This document shows positions 12,101-24,133 of a stretch of 64,000 nt of DNA, one piece after another. A program made the position numbers and the translations under genes. Each line of letters opens with the position of its first letter. The stretch's first letter is position 1. The notes under the pieces were generated by a model. That model had not been told where the DNA came from, searched no databases, and saw only the letters and a list, made by a program, of their open reading frames with translations. Origin of the DNA: Lonicera japonica (Eukaryota > Streptophyta > Magnoliopsida > Dipsacales > Caprifoliaceae); the NCBI GenBank assembly GCA_021464415.1, contig CM038470.1, forward strand, positions 9,498,394 through 9,562,393, read 5' to 3'.

Positions 12101-14924
12101 TGTCGTCTTTACTTATTTCAGATACAATTAAGACAAAGATTTCATGAATTGGTTGAATACAATGTTACCGGGAAGGGTTGCCTGGATAAGGGTATGGGTA
12201 TGTGGTATGTGGTACATTACTTGGTATGCGGCGAACTTTAGAGCCAAAGGAGGACCCATAATTAGACAGAGGGGTGGGCTGAAATGGGCTAGGATATGTT
12301 AAAAATTTGCTTTAATTTACAACTAAGGATATGTTTTCTTTAATTATTTTGTTGGGTCGGGCTGAAGTTGCTCTGCCTGACTGAGTTCCGACCCTGGATG
12401 TATTTAAATAAAGTATCGGGCTACTTAGGACTTACATGAGCTGTTTTGTCTCCATGTAACACCTTAGAACTCTTTCTGGTGTGGCTCTGGAACTACAAGT
12501 ATACTTTGAGGTATACATATAACATATTCCACCAATAAGGAGGTGTTTCTCAAGAGTGCCTCTAATGTATAATTAGATAGGACAGTAATTAGAACGTGGA
12601 AAAATCTCTTGCATTTTTTCCTCTTTTTTTTCGGTTGAAACTCTTTCAACATTTTCCATTTTTTAAAAATCAAAAGGAGCATTGTTATTAACAATAACTA
12701 AAAGAGTAATGGCTAAAACTGGACCTTCTAATTTTTTTGATGATCTAGAGTGTGAACCCACCATGTTTAACTGTTCCCTTTATGTATCATTAAATCTACA
12801 GATAATTTCTTGTAAAGCAGAGGCCTTTTTGAAGCTCCACCAACTTGAAGATGCTGACTCTAGCCTATCCGACCTCCCCAAATTAGAACCTTATCCTTCT
12901 TCCTGTTCCCAAGTCAAGTTTTTTGGAATGCTTTCTGAAGCTTATGTTCTCTATGTCCGTGCTCAAGTTGACATGGCATTGGGAAGGTGAGCTCCATATT
13001 ATCAAAGTTGTACTCCCTCCGTCTCAAAACAATTTTCTTTTTTCTTTCTTTTCTTAGTTTCTATTGTGAGATTTGGTATATTGATTATGTCTCCAAAAAA
13101 AAGGACTATCAATTTGAGACAAGGTAGTAAATTGACTTTTTGAAAAAAGAAGACATTGGTTCTTGAATTGAGTACAAATGGATGATAAACACCATTGCAG
13201 GTTTGAGAACGCAGTTGCTGAAGCAGAGAAGGCCTGTAATATTGATTACAGTAATATAGAAGTTGCAATGTTGCTTAATAATGTGAAGTTGGTAAATAAA
13301 GCTCGTACCCGTGGTAAAGACCTTTTCAACAACGGAAGATTCACCGAGGCATGCTCGGCATATGGGGAAGGCCTCAAATACAACTTGTGCAACCCTGTTC
13401 TTTATTGCAATAGGGCTGTTTGTTCGTCTAAGCTTGGTCTGTGGGAGCAATCTGTTGAAGACTGCAATGCAGCTCTCAGGATCCAGCCTAGTTTCCCCAA
13501 GGCTCTTCTACGGAGAGCTGTATCAAATGCAAAGGTGAACCATTTAGTGTATGTTGTATATAACATATACAGTCTGGCTATAAAATGGACACATTTATTT
13601 TAAAAAAAAATTAGGACTTCTGTTTTTTGTGGGCTAATCTTCTTCAAAATTGGGTGGTTATAATCTCCATTTTCAGGAGATGGTGTTTTACAAGAAAGAA
13701 TCCACCATTTAGCTGGTGAGACAATCTTCAAAATTTTTTTAGGGCTTTTTTGACCTTGCCTCCATTGTACTTGGGAAATTATACTTGCCCCTTGTTTACA
13801 TAATCATTAGATGTGCCCCATTGCATGCACAGGAATATCAAATAATTATGTTAAAACTGGGAGTAATTCAAATTTGGTATTAAGAACGGGGGGGGGGGGG
13901 GGGGGGGGGGGGAAGTAAAAAAATCCCAATTTTTCGAAGATAGAGAAAGGGCATACATACTGTTTTGAGTTACACCCACTTTCAAGATTTATTTTTTGAT
14001 TAAACTTGGTGGAGATGTCTCCATAGGGACACCACCATCATCTCCATCATATCTCATGAAAAAAAATTCAATCATTTACACTTGCAAAATGTTTGGGTCT
14101 GTAATTTGCCTAGAAGAAGAGTGCTGATGTTGAGATTATATATATATATGCATGTATGTGAATATATATATATATATTCTTTTTATAATCTCAAAAATTA
14201 GTTTTTCTGGAAAGTCAACGTTCATTGATTTTTTTTGGCATCTCCGTTTGTGGGTTTATAGCTTGAAAGATGGGGAGAAGCTGTGAAAGACTATGAAGTC
14301 TTGAGGAAGGAACTTCCTGGGGACAGCGAGGTTGCTGAAGCTCTATTACATGCACACGAGGCTTTGAAGAAATGTCGAGGCGGTGAGGAAGTTAATGGAG
14401 TGAAATTTGGTAGAGCCGAGGAATTTTCTGCAAATGGTTGGTCTAAAGCTACAATTCAATTAGTCGGTAAAACCTACCATCTTCATCTCAGTTTTCTATC
14501 ATCCTTTTTCATTGGTTTTTTCACCCTTCCATTATTTTCTCAATGTCCCTAGTTAAAACTTCAAATATTTAACAGTTTTGGGTGATGATTCAAATTAATA
14601 ATTTGGCCAATTATAGACTTTTTCGATGTCACTGCATTTAACTATTTAAGCAGTAGTTCTTATTCCCTATTATATATAAAGTATAAACCATTATTGGGAA
14701 TTTTAGAGTTGGCGCACTTTTTTTCTTTTTTTAAAGAAAATCCCATTACTCTAGCAAATTTGTGCTTTCCAAGGCACATACAAATGGTATGAATTTATTG
14801 ACACAGTTTTATACATTTTTATGATGTGCACGCATTTGAAAATATTTATGTTGTTGAAGGTGTATGTGGAGTAGAGCCTAACAGCAGCAAAAACCGAACG
14901 CGCAAGAACTCGTCCGAGCTCTAG
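9115..14924 (+). CDS. TTL: TTL-like TPR protein gene lacking the thioredoxin-like exon
   Basis: A tetratricopeptide thioredoxin-like (TTL) protein; Arabidopsis members act as scaffolds in brassinosteroid and osmotic-stress responses. Exons by GT-AG sites and phase: 9115-10028, 10999-11194, 12802-12986, 13201-13534, 14262-14466 and a doubtful last exon 14860-14924, about 632 residues in total. Residues 1-220 are low-complexity, rich in Ser, Thr, Asn and Gly. TPRs begin near 223 (AGNELYRRGNFSEALSLYEK, then YRSNRAAALTMLGRL) and resume in exons 3-5 (CNRAVCSSKLGLWEQSVEDC; LERWGEAVKDYE). The start fits the family's disordered N-terminus and follows a CT-rich leader. After exon 5 the family normally has a thioredoxin-like domain. 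None appears before the copia LTR at 15842, and the best continuation ends in about 20 unrelated residues. Exons 1-5 are secure; the 3' end is not. Confidence 0.9.
11205..12087. mobile_element. Tourist-like MITE in TTL intron 2
   Basis: The ends are GGTGGCGTTTGATAA on the left and, reverse-complemented, GGGGTTGTTTGTTATG on the right. They are flanked by the TTA target duplication (11202-11204 and 12088-12090). About 883 bp and non-coding. It lies only 10 bp after the exon 2 donor site and contains repeats of TTTAAGTGG near its right end. Confidence 0.8.
12091..12801 (+). other. Remainder of TTL intron 2
   Basis: Intronic sequence between the MITE and the exon 3 acceptor (CTACAG before 12802). 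No other element was recognised. Confidence 0.6.
13013..13127. mobile_element. Stowaway (Tc1/Mariner) MITE in TTL intron 3
   Basis: It starts CTCCCTCCGTCTCAAAA and ends TTTGAGACAAGGTAG, the classical Stowaway terminal sequence with substitutions at the right end. It is flanked by TA (13011-13012 and 13128-13129). 115 bp, wholly inside the intron between exons 3 and 4. Confidence 0.9.
13888..13912. repeat. G25 homopolymer in TTL intron 4
   Basis: Twenty-five consecutive G in the intron between exons 4 and 5. It could form a G-quadruplex in DNA or pre-mRNA. Confidence 0.95.
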
Positions 14925-15841
14925 CATTTACAGTAGCGGTGGCAAGGTGAAGTAAATGATCAAACCTTAGCCACCGAGGACTCTGCATTCTTTCGTGCCA
15001 CCATAAAGTTTAAAGAGCAAATGGGCGCGTACTGTTTTTGCACATTGTTGCTCTACAAGCGCTCCCGCTAGCTATCTCATCTTCCCTCAATTTAGGCAAG
15101 AAGAAATTAGCAGCATCTTTAAAAATTCATCAAGATAATAGAAACCCTTTGAGGTAAATTGCTTCTTAGGTCAAAATTTTAGTTTTATTAATTATTCCCA
15201 TTCTTTTCCATTATAAAAACTGGTTTGTTATACACTTCAGTTTCCATTGTTATTTATTTATTACTTGCACACAAGTTAGTTTTTCTTCTTTTTTTTTAAT
15301 TTGCGTCAAATACTATTATAAGGTGAAAAACAAAAATATTGGGATGTGAACTTTAATCATATTGCTTCTTTTTTAGTTGCATTTAATAACTTCCTTTTTT
15401 CCCACCTTCTAATTTCGCGATTTCGTGATCATAGAGCGCATTGTATTATCATGCTTACACTAGAATTTTTATCTGTTTTATTTCCTCTCTCAAATTAAAA
15501 GTGCTTTTGCTTTAGAACGTCCTGCTTTGTAGGATTCAATTCCTGAGGGAAAAAAGAAAATGTAATGGACTATTCTAATTTTTTTAAAGGATGCAATCTC
15601 TCAAATATTGTATTTGCCTTTGGTGAATATTTAGATAAAGATACTACATATGCGTTTTTGTGCTAGATACACATATATAGTATTTGTGAGTACCTGTGAC
15701 AAATAATTAAATACACAGATATAGTATTTGTGAGTATCTGTGACAAATACGCATATATAATGTATTTGTGTAAAATGGTCACATGTATGTATTTATGAGA
15801 TACCAAAAACTAAAGATCGCGTTCTTAGAAAAGAGTTGGAG
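14925..15841. other. TTL 3' flank with short tandem repeats
   Basis: No thioredoxin-like coding sequence or other gene was recognised. Near 15672-15768 the phrase ATATAGTATTTGTGAGTA, followed by CTGTGACAAATA, occurs twice and then in part, a small tandem duplication. The region ends at the LTR of a truncated copia element. Confidence 0.55.
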
Positions 15842-16074
15842 TGTTAAGAAATAGAAAAGAAAGAGAACTTTAGAGATGTTGAAAATTATATTTTGTTGAA
15901 TTGAGTAAAATGATACATGAGCTCTCTATTTATAGGATTGTTTGAGCTAGGGTGTACATGAGGATAAATGAGAAATAACTAAAGATAAATACAATATATA
16001 AACCTAAATTAATAGATAAATATAATAAGGATAAATATAATATATATTGATGATAAATACACAATATTCTAACA
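15842..16074 (-). repeat. 3' LTR of truncated copia element
   Basis: The unit reads TGTTAAGAAATA ... AATATTCTAACA, with TGTTA/TAACA ends, 233 bp. It is immediately followed (on +) by TCCCCCTCAAACTCAAGG, the complement of a polypurine tract, so this is the 3' LTR of a - strand element. No matching LTR was found at the other end. Confidence 0.8.
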
Positions 16075-19072
16075 TCCCCCTCAAACTCAAGGTGGTAAAT
16101 GTTAAACCATCTTGAGTTTGGAAATGAGAGCTTGAAAGCGGCCAGACGGATGGACTTTGGTGAAGATATCAGTAGATTGATCTTCCGAAGATACAGGTAG
16201 AAGATGAACGTTGCTGCGAATGGCATGTTGGCAAACAAAATGGCAATTGATTTCTATATGTTTGGTACGCTTATGAAAAATATCATTGTGAGCAATTTGA
16301 ATGGCATTTCGATTATCATAATAGAGTACAGTGGGAATTCTTTAAGGTGCACCCATGTCCTTAAGAAGCCGTCGAAGCCATATAAGCTGCTGTGTAGTGT
16401 TCAACTAGAGCACGATATTATACCTCAGTACTAGATCTAAAGACCATGGACTATTTCTTGCTATCTCATGAGATAAGAGAGACCCCTAAGAAAAAACATT
16501 AACTCGTAGTGGATTGACGATTAGTAGGATCCCCAGCCCAATCAGCATCAAAATAAGCATGTAACTCAAGTGAAAACGTGGAATAGAAATAAAGACCATG
16601 GAACATTGTCCCTTTAAGATAACAAAGAATTCCAAGAATAGCAGTATAGTGAGTAGAGCGAGGAGCAGACATAAACTGACTGACGATATGAACTACACAG
16701 GCGATATATGGATGAGTGACGGTGAAATAGACTAGGTTGCCAATTAACTGCCTATATAAAGTAGCAACACTAAGCGCGGTACCATCAAATGGAGTTAGTT
16801 TTAGATTAGTTTTTAGAGGAGTATATGAAGTCTTACAGTCTGTGAGACTAGCTCGAGCAAAAATGTCAGAAGTGTATTTTGTATGAGAGAGATAGTAGCT
16901 TGCAAAGTTAAAAAGAACTTCAAGACTCAGAAAGTAATTGAGACAACCGAGATACTTCATGTCAAAATGTTGACTAAGAGAGCGTATAATATCAGAGATA
17001 CCAAATACATCATTCCTAGTAATTATCATATCATCCACATAGTGAAGAAGTAATATAATACCACTATCTGTCTTACGAGTGAAAAGACCAGAATCCGAAG
17101 AACTCGAGGTAAAACCTAGTTTCCCAATAGTGGAACTAAACTTAGTAAACTAGGCTCAAGGGGCTTGCTTAAGCCCATATAAAGTACGGCAAAGCTTATA
17201 AACTTATGACAGGGAATGAGAGAAACTTAGAGGTGGTTTCATATAAACTTCTTTCGTGAGATCGCCATTTAGAAAGGCATTTTTCACATTCATCTGAAAA
17301 AGATCTCAATGTATAGATGCTGCAATGGCAAAAAGAGTAGGAACATATATATCATGCGGGTTACTGGAGCAAAAGTTTTCTCATAATCAATGCCATACTC
17401 CTGAGTGAAACCTTTAGCAACAAGATAAGCTTTGTATCGTTCGACCAAGCTATCAGAGCGAGTTTTGATTTTATAAACCCATTTACAATCAACAATCGTC
17501 TTCCCAGGTGGGAGATCAACTAACTCCCAAGTTTGAGCTTTCTCAAAGGCCTGCAATTCCTCAGACATAATTTGTTGCCAAAGTGGGTTAGAACTAGCTT
17601 CTTTATATGAATAAGGCTTATGATGTGAGAATATGGTAGAATAACAGTGATAATCACGAAGATAATGAAGAAGCTCTCTTACTCTAGTGGACTGCTGTGT
17701 AGGAGGTGGAGTGGTTAATTGACTAACATGATCAACAGACGTGGCATTTTCAGTAGAATCGGCCATTGTTGGAAACTCATTTGATGGTGATGATACAGGT
17801 GATAGAGTATGATCAAAGGTGGATGGATCAGAATGATCAGAGTCATCAATGGATATATCAATATGAGTAGTAATTAAGTTATTTGGTTCACTGGAGACAA
17901 GTGATCGCTAATAGACAAAGAAAAGTCAGTAATGGAAGTGGTGAAGAATGGAAGCAGGGAATCCTCAGAGACATGAAATTTGGAGAGATAAGAGAACATT
18001 TTATCTTCCCAAAAAATGACATGATGAGAGATACGAATATGTTTAGAGATAGGATCCCAACATCTATATCCTTTGTGTTCAATTCCATACCTCAAAAAAC
18101 AGCAAAGACAAGACCGTGGTTGAAGTTTGGAGTGTTCATGAGGTTGAAGTAACACAAAACAAGTACAACCAAACACCTTTAAAAGACTATAGGCATGTGT
18201 AATACCATATAACCTTTCAGAAGGCAATTGATTTTAAAGATTTGATATCAGAATGCGATTAATCGTATAAATAGCTGTAAGTGCTGCTTCCCCCCGAAAA
18301 CGTTCAGGACATCCACTAAAAATAAGAAGTGTGCGAACAATGTCAAGGATGTGTCTTTGTTTACACTTAGCACGGCCATTCTATTGAGATGTACCTAGAC
18401 AAGAATATTGGGAAATTGTTCCTTGTTCACGAAGAAATTTTAGAAAATTTGTGTCTTTGTATTCCATAGCATTATCAACACATTGATAGGACGAAAAAAT
18501 GGAGTCTGAACCATTCGTGCAAGATTGTAATAAATTTAAAGCAATTATGAGCAATTTTTCATGAGATATATCCAAGTAAAACGTGTGTAATCATCGAGAA
18601 AAATAACAAAATATTTGGAACCACCCATAGTATTGTGAGGAGAAGGACCCCAAACAGTAGAATGTATAAGATCAAAAGGAACAGAAGAAATATAATCATT
18701 TTTATTAAAAGGTAACACCGGCTGTTTTCTAGGTTGACAAGATAAACATGAAACCTTTTCAGACATTATTGAACCTAACTAACTAGACGAAATAAGAGAT
18801 CGAAGTCGATCAAACGACACATGACCTAATCGAGAATACCATAAACTAAGAGAAGAAGCAGATGATGTAGATGCAACGGTGGATGTTGGAGGAGTACGGA
18901 CAGGGATGAGTTCAAACAGGCATCCAACTTTACGGTCTATCCGAATAATCTGCCCTGTTTGTAGATCTTGCACATGACAACCAGAAGAAGAAAATATTTT
19001 AAAAATACTTTTACTCAAAATTCTAATTGTTCCTTGAACGTCCAAATTAAAGTCTGGTTTATCCAATCCCAT
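16075..19072 (-). pseudogene. Ty1/copia pol remnant, 5'-truncated and frameshifted
   Basis: Reading leftwards from 19072 the order is: GAG-pre-integrase (LWYSRLGHVSFDRLRS), integrase core (YFVIFLDDYTRFTWIY), integrase C-terminal part near 18227-17874, reverse transcriptase (WELVDLPPGKTIVDCKWVYK and [20 protein letters not shown]), the MDDMIITRND active-site block near 17038, and RNase H sequence broken into fragments down to 16090. Gag, protease, leader and 5' LTR are missing: recognisable homology stops within the pre-integrase domain at about 19072. Several frameshifts and stops break the frame, so it is non-functional. Confidence 0.9.
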
Positions 19073-19332
19073 GATAATGAATAACTTTTGCTGTTAATCA
19101 AACTTTGGCTCTTAACCAAGGCACGCGCATACCTACAAGGATTGGATGAGTCACTATTAATACAAATTGTAAAACTAACAATGTACAATTGTGTGTACCT
19201 AGCGATGGTCATTAGCGTTTGCTGATGGCAGATGTGCTGGGCTTCGAACACAGGTGATCGGCGATACCCGGCAATCTAGGTTAGGAGAAAAGATAAATGA
19301 TTAACAAGGGCATAATTGACAATAAGGGAACA

Positions 19333-19366
<34 letters not shown>

Positions 19367-19673
19367 TGTGTTAGTGCAAAGAAGCTTAATTAATAAATAT
19401 AAATATTGCTTGTAGAAACAGCCCCTTCTCATCCACCAATTCCCCTGACCTGGATCTTCCGAATTTAACCAAACAAAGTACTACTCCTTCACATGAGTAA
19501 ATAGATTCACATTTATGAATTGCTTTATAAAGAAACATTGCTTTTTTAAAAAGAACATCTCCTCCATACATTAATTAACTTGTATTAAAAATTAACAAGT
19601 CTAATTTCTATTTGGGACATGACATAAATTTAACCGACACCACAACTAGGAATGCAAATTTCAAGGGATACCA
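19073..19673. other. Intergenic DNA with T26 tract
   Basis: No gene recognised. A T26 run (19334-19359), followed by A7, could be the tail of a decayed - strand retroposon, but nothing beside it resembles a SINE or LINE. Confidence 0.5.
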
Positions 19674-20432
19674 CTAGGGGTGTCTCTTGGTACGATTTTT
19701 ACAGAACTGACCGAATTAATTTGAAAAAAAATAATTTTAGTATTACATATTGAAGTATTGATAACCAAAATACTGTAATTGAAAATACCGAAAAAGAATT
19801 GGTTTAGTTTTAGTATTACTCTTAAAAAAACTGAACTATCGATTTACGAATTGAAACTACTAAAAAGTATGAAGTGCCAAAAATACTAACTAATAATACC
19901 GAAGACACTAATTCCAGAAGTATTGAAAATGGTACATAATACTACAACTATTGAATAATTATGCACAAAGAATGTTGAATATATCTAATACCACAAATAT
20001 CACGAATTTTAATACTTACAAATTACTACTATTTTCAAAATTGTTTTATACTTATATTATCAAGTGATCTTGACCATTCCTTTACTTTTAATTATAATTA
20101 TTCGCATAATTATTGCTTAAATTCTTACAAATTTTAATATAAAATTTAGTTTCCTATTAATATTATTGCGGTAATCAAAAACAAAAATTAACTAAAAATA
20201 TTTATGAATATTTACACTAATAATACCGTTTACCAAAAGCAAGATCAACCGGAATTGCCGAAAACCAAAATTTACCAAAAGTACTGAATATAGCGAAAAA
20301 CAAAGCGGTATGGTATTGGATTTTACTTTGAAATTCCGAATGGTAAACTAGTAAAACTCGTATGAACTTCTTATTTCGGTTTTAGTATTAGTAAGTACCA
20401 TTTATTGACAGATTTACTGAAATAATACCCAT
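19674..20432. mobile_element. Putative hAT-like MITE with ACCGAA-type repeats
   Basis: The left end TAGGGGTGTCTCTTGGTACG resembles the widespread plant hAT MITE end TAGGGGTGTCAAT. The right end, reverse-complemented, reads TATGGGTATTATTTCAGTAA, a weak match. The interior has many variants of ACCGAA, ATACCGAA and AATACTG. No clear 8-bp target duplication was found, so boundaries are approximate. Confidence 0.45.
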
Positions 20433-20561
20433 AGGTGCTATACGAATGAAATAAACAAAATTGACATAAAATTAACACGAGTATTCATGTAATTATTGTC
20501 TTTGCGTTATATTATTGACGCAAGGATGTAACACAGCTCACACAAAATTCCGAAACCCAAA

Positions 20562-21880
20562 ATGTTTCACAAAATTCTCGTACTCTTCCAGTCCCTCTTG
20601 ATCTTCCTGTCACTTACTTCAGCCGCAAGCAACAATAATTCCATAAACGACCCCCAGTTTCTCTGTAATAACACACCGGTCCCTCCCTCCACTGACCCAC
20701 AAACAGGGATCCAATACAAAGATGTCAAAATTTCCCCTACCGTCACCGGCAGACTTTACATCCCAAAATACCTAACGCCGTTCCGTGACCTCCCAGTCAT
20801 AATCTACTTTCACGGTGGCGGACCCTTCTGCTCCGGCAGCGCTTTCTCTCTCCCCTACAACAATTTCTCACTTTCTCTCTCTAACCATACGGACTCCATT
20901 ATTTTGTCGGTTGAATACCGACCCGCCCCGGTTAACCCGATTACCACCGGCTACGAAGATTCGTGGGCTGCCATCAAATGGGTCGCCGGTCACGCTAATG
21001 GAACTGTGGATGAGCCCTGGCTCGAGGATTTCGCAGATTTTAAACGGGTCTTGTAAATTTTTCTTTTTTCTTTTTTAAGTCTAAACATATAACATACATA
21101 AATTTAGGATCGTTGGACTAACGATGATTTTACAGATAAACAATTATAGAAAATTTAAGTCTCTCTCTTGGCCTTGTTTCCACGTGTTAAAACTCTATTC
21201 ATATTATGGAGAGTGACAGCTTTTCTATTTGTTTCTCAATCGTGCTTTAAGGAGACTAAAGGAAATAACTTCTCAAATTAAACATAGTTTTTTTTTAATT
21301 GGATGAGACTTTGTGAAATCTAATTTATTTCTTAAATCATATTTAATAGATAGAAGTATCAATTATAACCAATCACATTGGCTGCATAAAATTAATTAAA
21401 AAAAAATTACAGGTATTTCTTGCTGGAGACGGTGCCGGAGCTAACATTGCACATAACATGGCAATGCAGGTCGGGTGGGGGAATTTTAGTGGTGTGGATC
21501 TAGTCGGGTTGGTGTTGATCCACCCACTTTTGTGGGGGGAGAAGCCGGTTTCTTCATCAGGGAGGGGATTGGTGAGCATGATGTGGCGGTTTGTGTGTCC
21601 GGCGAGTAGTGGATTGGCTGACCCGAGGGTGAACCCAGCTATGGATCCGAATTTAGGGCGGATGGGTTGTGAGAAGGTGATGGTTTTTGTGGCCGGGTTA
21701 GACCCGGTTGTGAAGGGGAATTATGGGTATGTAGAGGCATTGCGTGAGAGTGGATGGAAAGGGGATGTGGTGAGTGTGGAGACTACGGGGAAGAAAAACG
21801 GGTTTTATTTGGACCCGAATTATACCAAGAGTGATGAAGCTGAGATGATGCTGAAGCTAGCAGGTTCTTTCATAAATTAA
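20562..21880 (+). CDS. Secreted carboxylesterase-like protein, catalytic Ser and His replaced
   Basis: Alpha/beta-hydrolase-3 protein of the plant carboxylesterase (CXE/GID1-like) family, 317 residues. Exons 20562-21047 and 21413-21880 join in phase 0. A hydrophobic N-terminus (ILVLFQSLLIFLSLTSA) predicts a signal peptide, unusual for plant CXEs. The oxyanion-hole motif HGGG is intact (His84). The nucleophile motif, normally GDSxGAN, reads GDGAGAN, so Ser is Gly169. At the usual catalytic His the sequence reads GKKNGFYL (Asn291). The acid candidate in VAGLDP remains. Ordinary ester hydrolysis is therefore unlikely; binding, or another chemistry as in non-hydrolytic CXE relatives (GID1 receptor), is possible. 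The intron donor is GTCTTG, weaker than the nearby GTAAAT, which would break the frame. Its closest relative in the window is at 42859-43931. Confidence 0.88.
21048..21412 (+). other. Intron of the first carboxylesterase-like gene
   Basis: 365 bp, AT-rich, with donor GTCTTG and acceptor TTACAG. The paralogue at 43931-42859 is continuous across the same codon (Arg-Val before FLAGDG), so this intron was gained here or lost there. Confidence 0.8.
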
Positions 21881-23211
21881 GACGAGGATTATTAAGATTA
21901 AGCATACTCAGATGTTGTGGTTATGTAGTAATATCCAATTAACCAGTACTAAATGATAAGTGTTATCTAAACTTGGTCTCTAATTTTTCTCTCTTGTTTG
22001 GAAAAATTAGTATGGAGTCCTTTTTTTTTTCCTTAAAACTCTAGTCTAAGACTAGAAATCTCAATGGGTTACACAAATAGAATTCATTGTATAAAAATAT
22101 TTCATGTTCAATTCACGTAAGTGCAGAATTTACAGCATTAAAGAAATAACAATAATATATTTGGTGTAGTAGTAGAAAACAAGTAATAAGAATACTTGTT
22201 GACGACATAAAAATGGAAAGTTATTGATAAGAAGCGTTACATTGGGTTTGATGTTCAATTCACACAAGTTCTAAATTTACCAAAGAAAAATAATTACAAT
22301 ATTTTGTGACGTAAAAGAAAAGTAGAATATTTAAGAATGCATTTTTTATGACACAACAACGTAACAAAAAAGAAGTAATAAGAATATATTTGTTGGCGAC
22401 ACAAAAAATTGCTAGTACAAACGATACATACATCAGGTAAATCGGAGCTGAGCAAGTTGGATTGGGCGGGGGGGGGGGGGGGGGGGGGGTGGGGGTTAGG
22501 GAGAGGAAAGATTTGAAACCTTAGCATATAGCCAAAGCCCATGATCTCAAAATAGGCGGTTTCTTTTTCTTTTTAATGATTATATTTACGGCATTTGTAT
22601 ATATTACGCTTGTTCTACTTTGCTAGTGAATTACTGGGATTTGATAATTAGGGATGAAATGTGGTGCACTTATGTGTCTAGTGATATGAGACGCCATATT
22701 TAGTTGGTGCATTTTTAAAACTTTGTTTGAAAGTGTAAGCTGTAATTTTATTTTTGCACCCTAGCTACAACTAGATCAGCAAATTAAATTCGACAATGAG
22801 TTGTATTTGTTGTACCATCTTAACTTCGTATGTTCAAAAAATAATATATTATAGTTATTTTACATTAGATTCGTTTGAGATTAATTAATTTCACAGTTTT
22901 TTAATTAAGTTTGAACATGCATGCATGCATGTATTTTTTTTTTTTTTAATTTACGCCGTAAGGTTCATTTTAAATTAATGTCTTAAATAAGTATAACATT
23001 TTCCATTTAAGATATAATCATGTACCAAATATCACAATAAATCATATAGTAAGTTATATTTCTAATAATTAATTAATTAAGTTGAAATTAGTATTTTCTT
23101 AAAATTAGTATTGATTTGAGATAGAAGCAGGGGGTTTGGTTTTGTTTGATTCATTTTTATGTAATATTGCAACCGACTGAAGCAACAGACTAGTTAAAAT
23201 TGATCAGGTTG
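21881..23211. other. Intergenic DNA, no gene seen
   Basis: 3' flank of the carboxylesterase-like gene. It contains an impure G tract (22468-22489, then T and G5), listed separately. No coding or transposon boundary was recognised up to the hAT MITE. Confidence 0.5.
22468..22489. repeat. G22 homopolymer
   Basis: Twenty-two G followed by TGGGGG. Third G/C homopolymer of 20 or more bases in the window. Confidence 0.95.
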
Positions 23212-23219
23212 ACTAGATT

Positions 23220-23748
23220 CAGTGGCGTAGCCACATTGTGGCGAGGGGGTGCGGGTGCATTCCCGACAATTTTGATAATATTTTTTAAAATAAAAAAATA
23301 TAATTTTTTTTAAAATAATATAAGGATTTATATGTATAAATTTATAGTTGAGAGTATATAATTTGAAAAAATAAAAGTGGAGGGCTATTTGGAGAATTGA
23401 AATACACTTAAGTGAAGAGGGAGATCCGAGTCTCTCCCTCCTTTCTTTTTCCATTCTCTTTTCTCCTGTTCTCTTATTTTTGCAAGTGCTCAAAGTATCA
23501 AACCTTTTCCATTTCACTCCACGTCTCCACTACACTGAGCCAACGATCTCCTCTCCGGCTTTCCTTGACTGGTGATCCCGTCCGGCTGTCCAAAGCACCA
23601 TGGGCCACGCACACAAAATGGAAAAGGTTTCAATTTAGGATTATTCTTATTCTTATGTTGACAAGAAATTTAGAATTTGTGTTTGTTCGTATATGTATAA
23701 AAAAAATATTTGCGCACCCCCGACTGAAAATTTCTGGCTACGCCACTG
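23220..23748. mobile_element. hAT-type MITE with exact 8-bp TSD
   Basis: Terminal inverted repeats CAGTGGCGTAGCCA and TGGCTACGCCACTG, a common plant hAT terminus. They are flanked by the exact 8-bp duplication ACTAGATT (23212-23219 and 23749-23756). 529 bp. The open frames inside are chance. Confidence 0.95.
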
Positions 23749-24091
23749 ACTAGATTGCTTACTTTTTGTGGATTTTGGGCCATATATATATAATATATAT
23801 ATGTGCCTAACTTGAGGTTTCAATTTTCACTTAATTTTAATGCTACATGTTACAGTTTTAATTATAACTCTGTTGACAACACTAATAATTACTTTAACCA
23901 TAGAATTATCCTTATAATGCTTTTGGGAACCAGCTGGTTGAAATTTCAAAGCTTAAAATTAGGGTGGTGTTATTGCCACCCCACAAACTACTTGCTTCCA
24001 CTCCCACTAAAAAAAAGTTATAAACTTTTATTTTCACCCCACCCAATTAATCATTTTCAACCAACTAATCACTCATTAACATTAATTACTA

Positions 24092-24092
<1 letters not shown>

Positions 24093-24133
<41 letters not shown>

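Noticed and set aside
22294..22542. Pro-rich frame near 22.4 kb
   Set aside because: The Pro run is the G22 homopolymer read on the - strand.
23412..23753. Open frame spanning the hAT MITE
   Set aside because: It begins and ends within the 529-bp MITE and its flank, and has no domain-like sequence.
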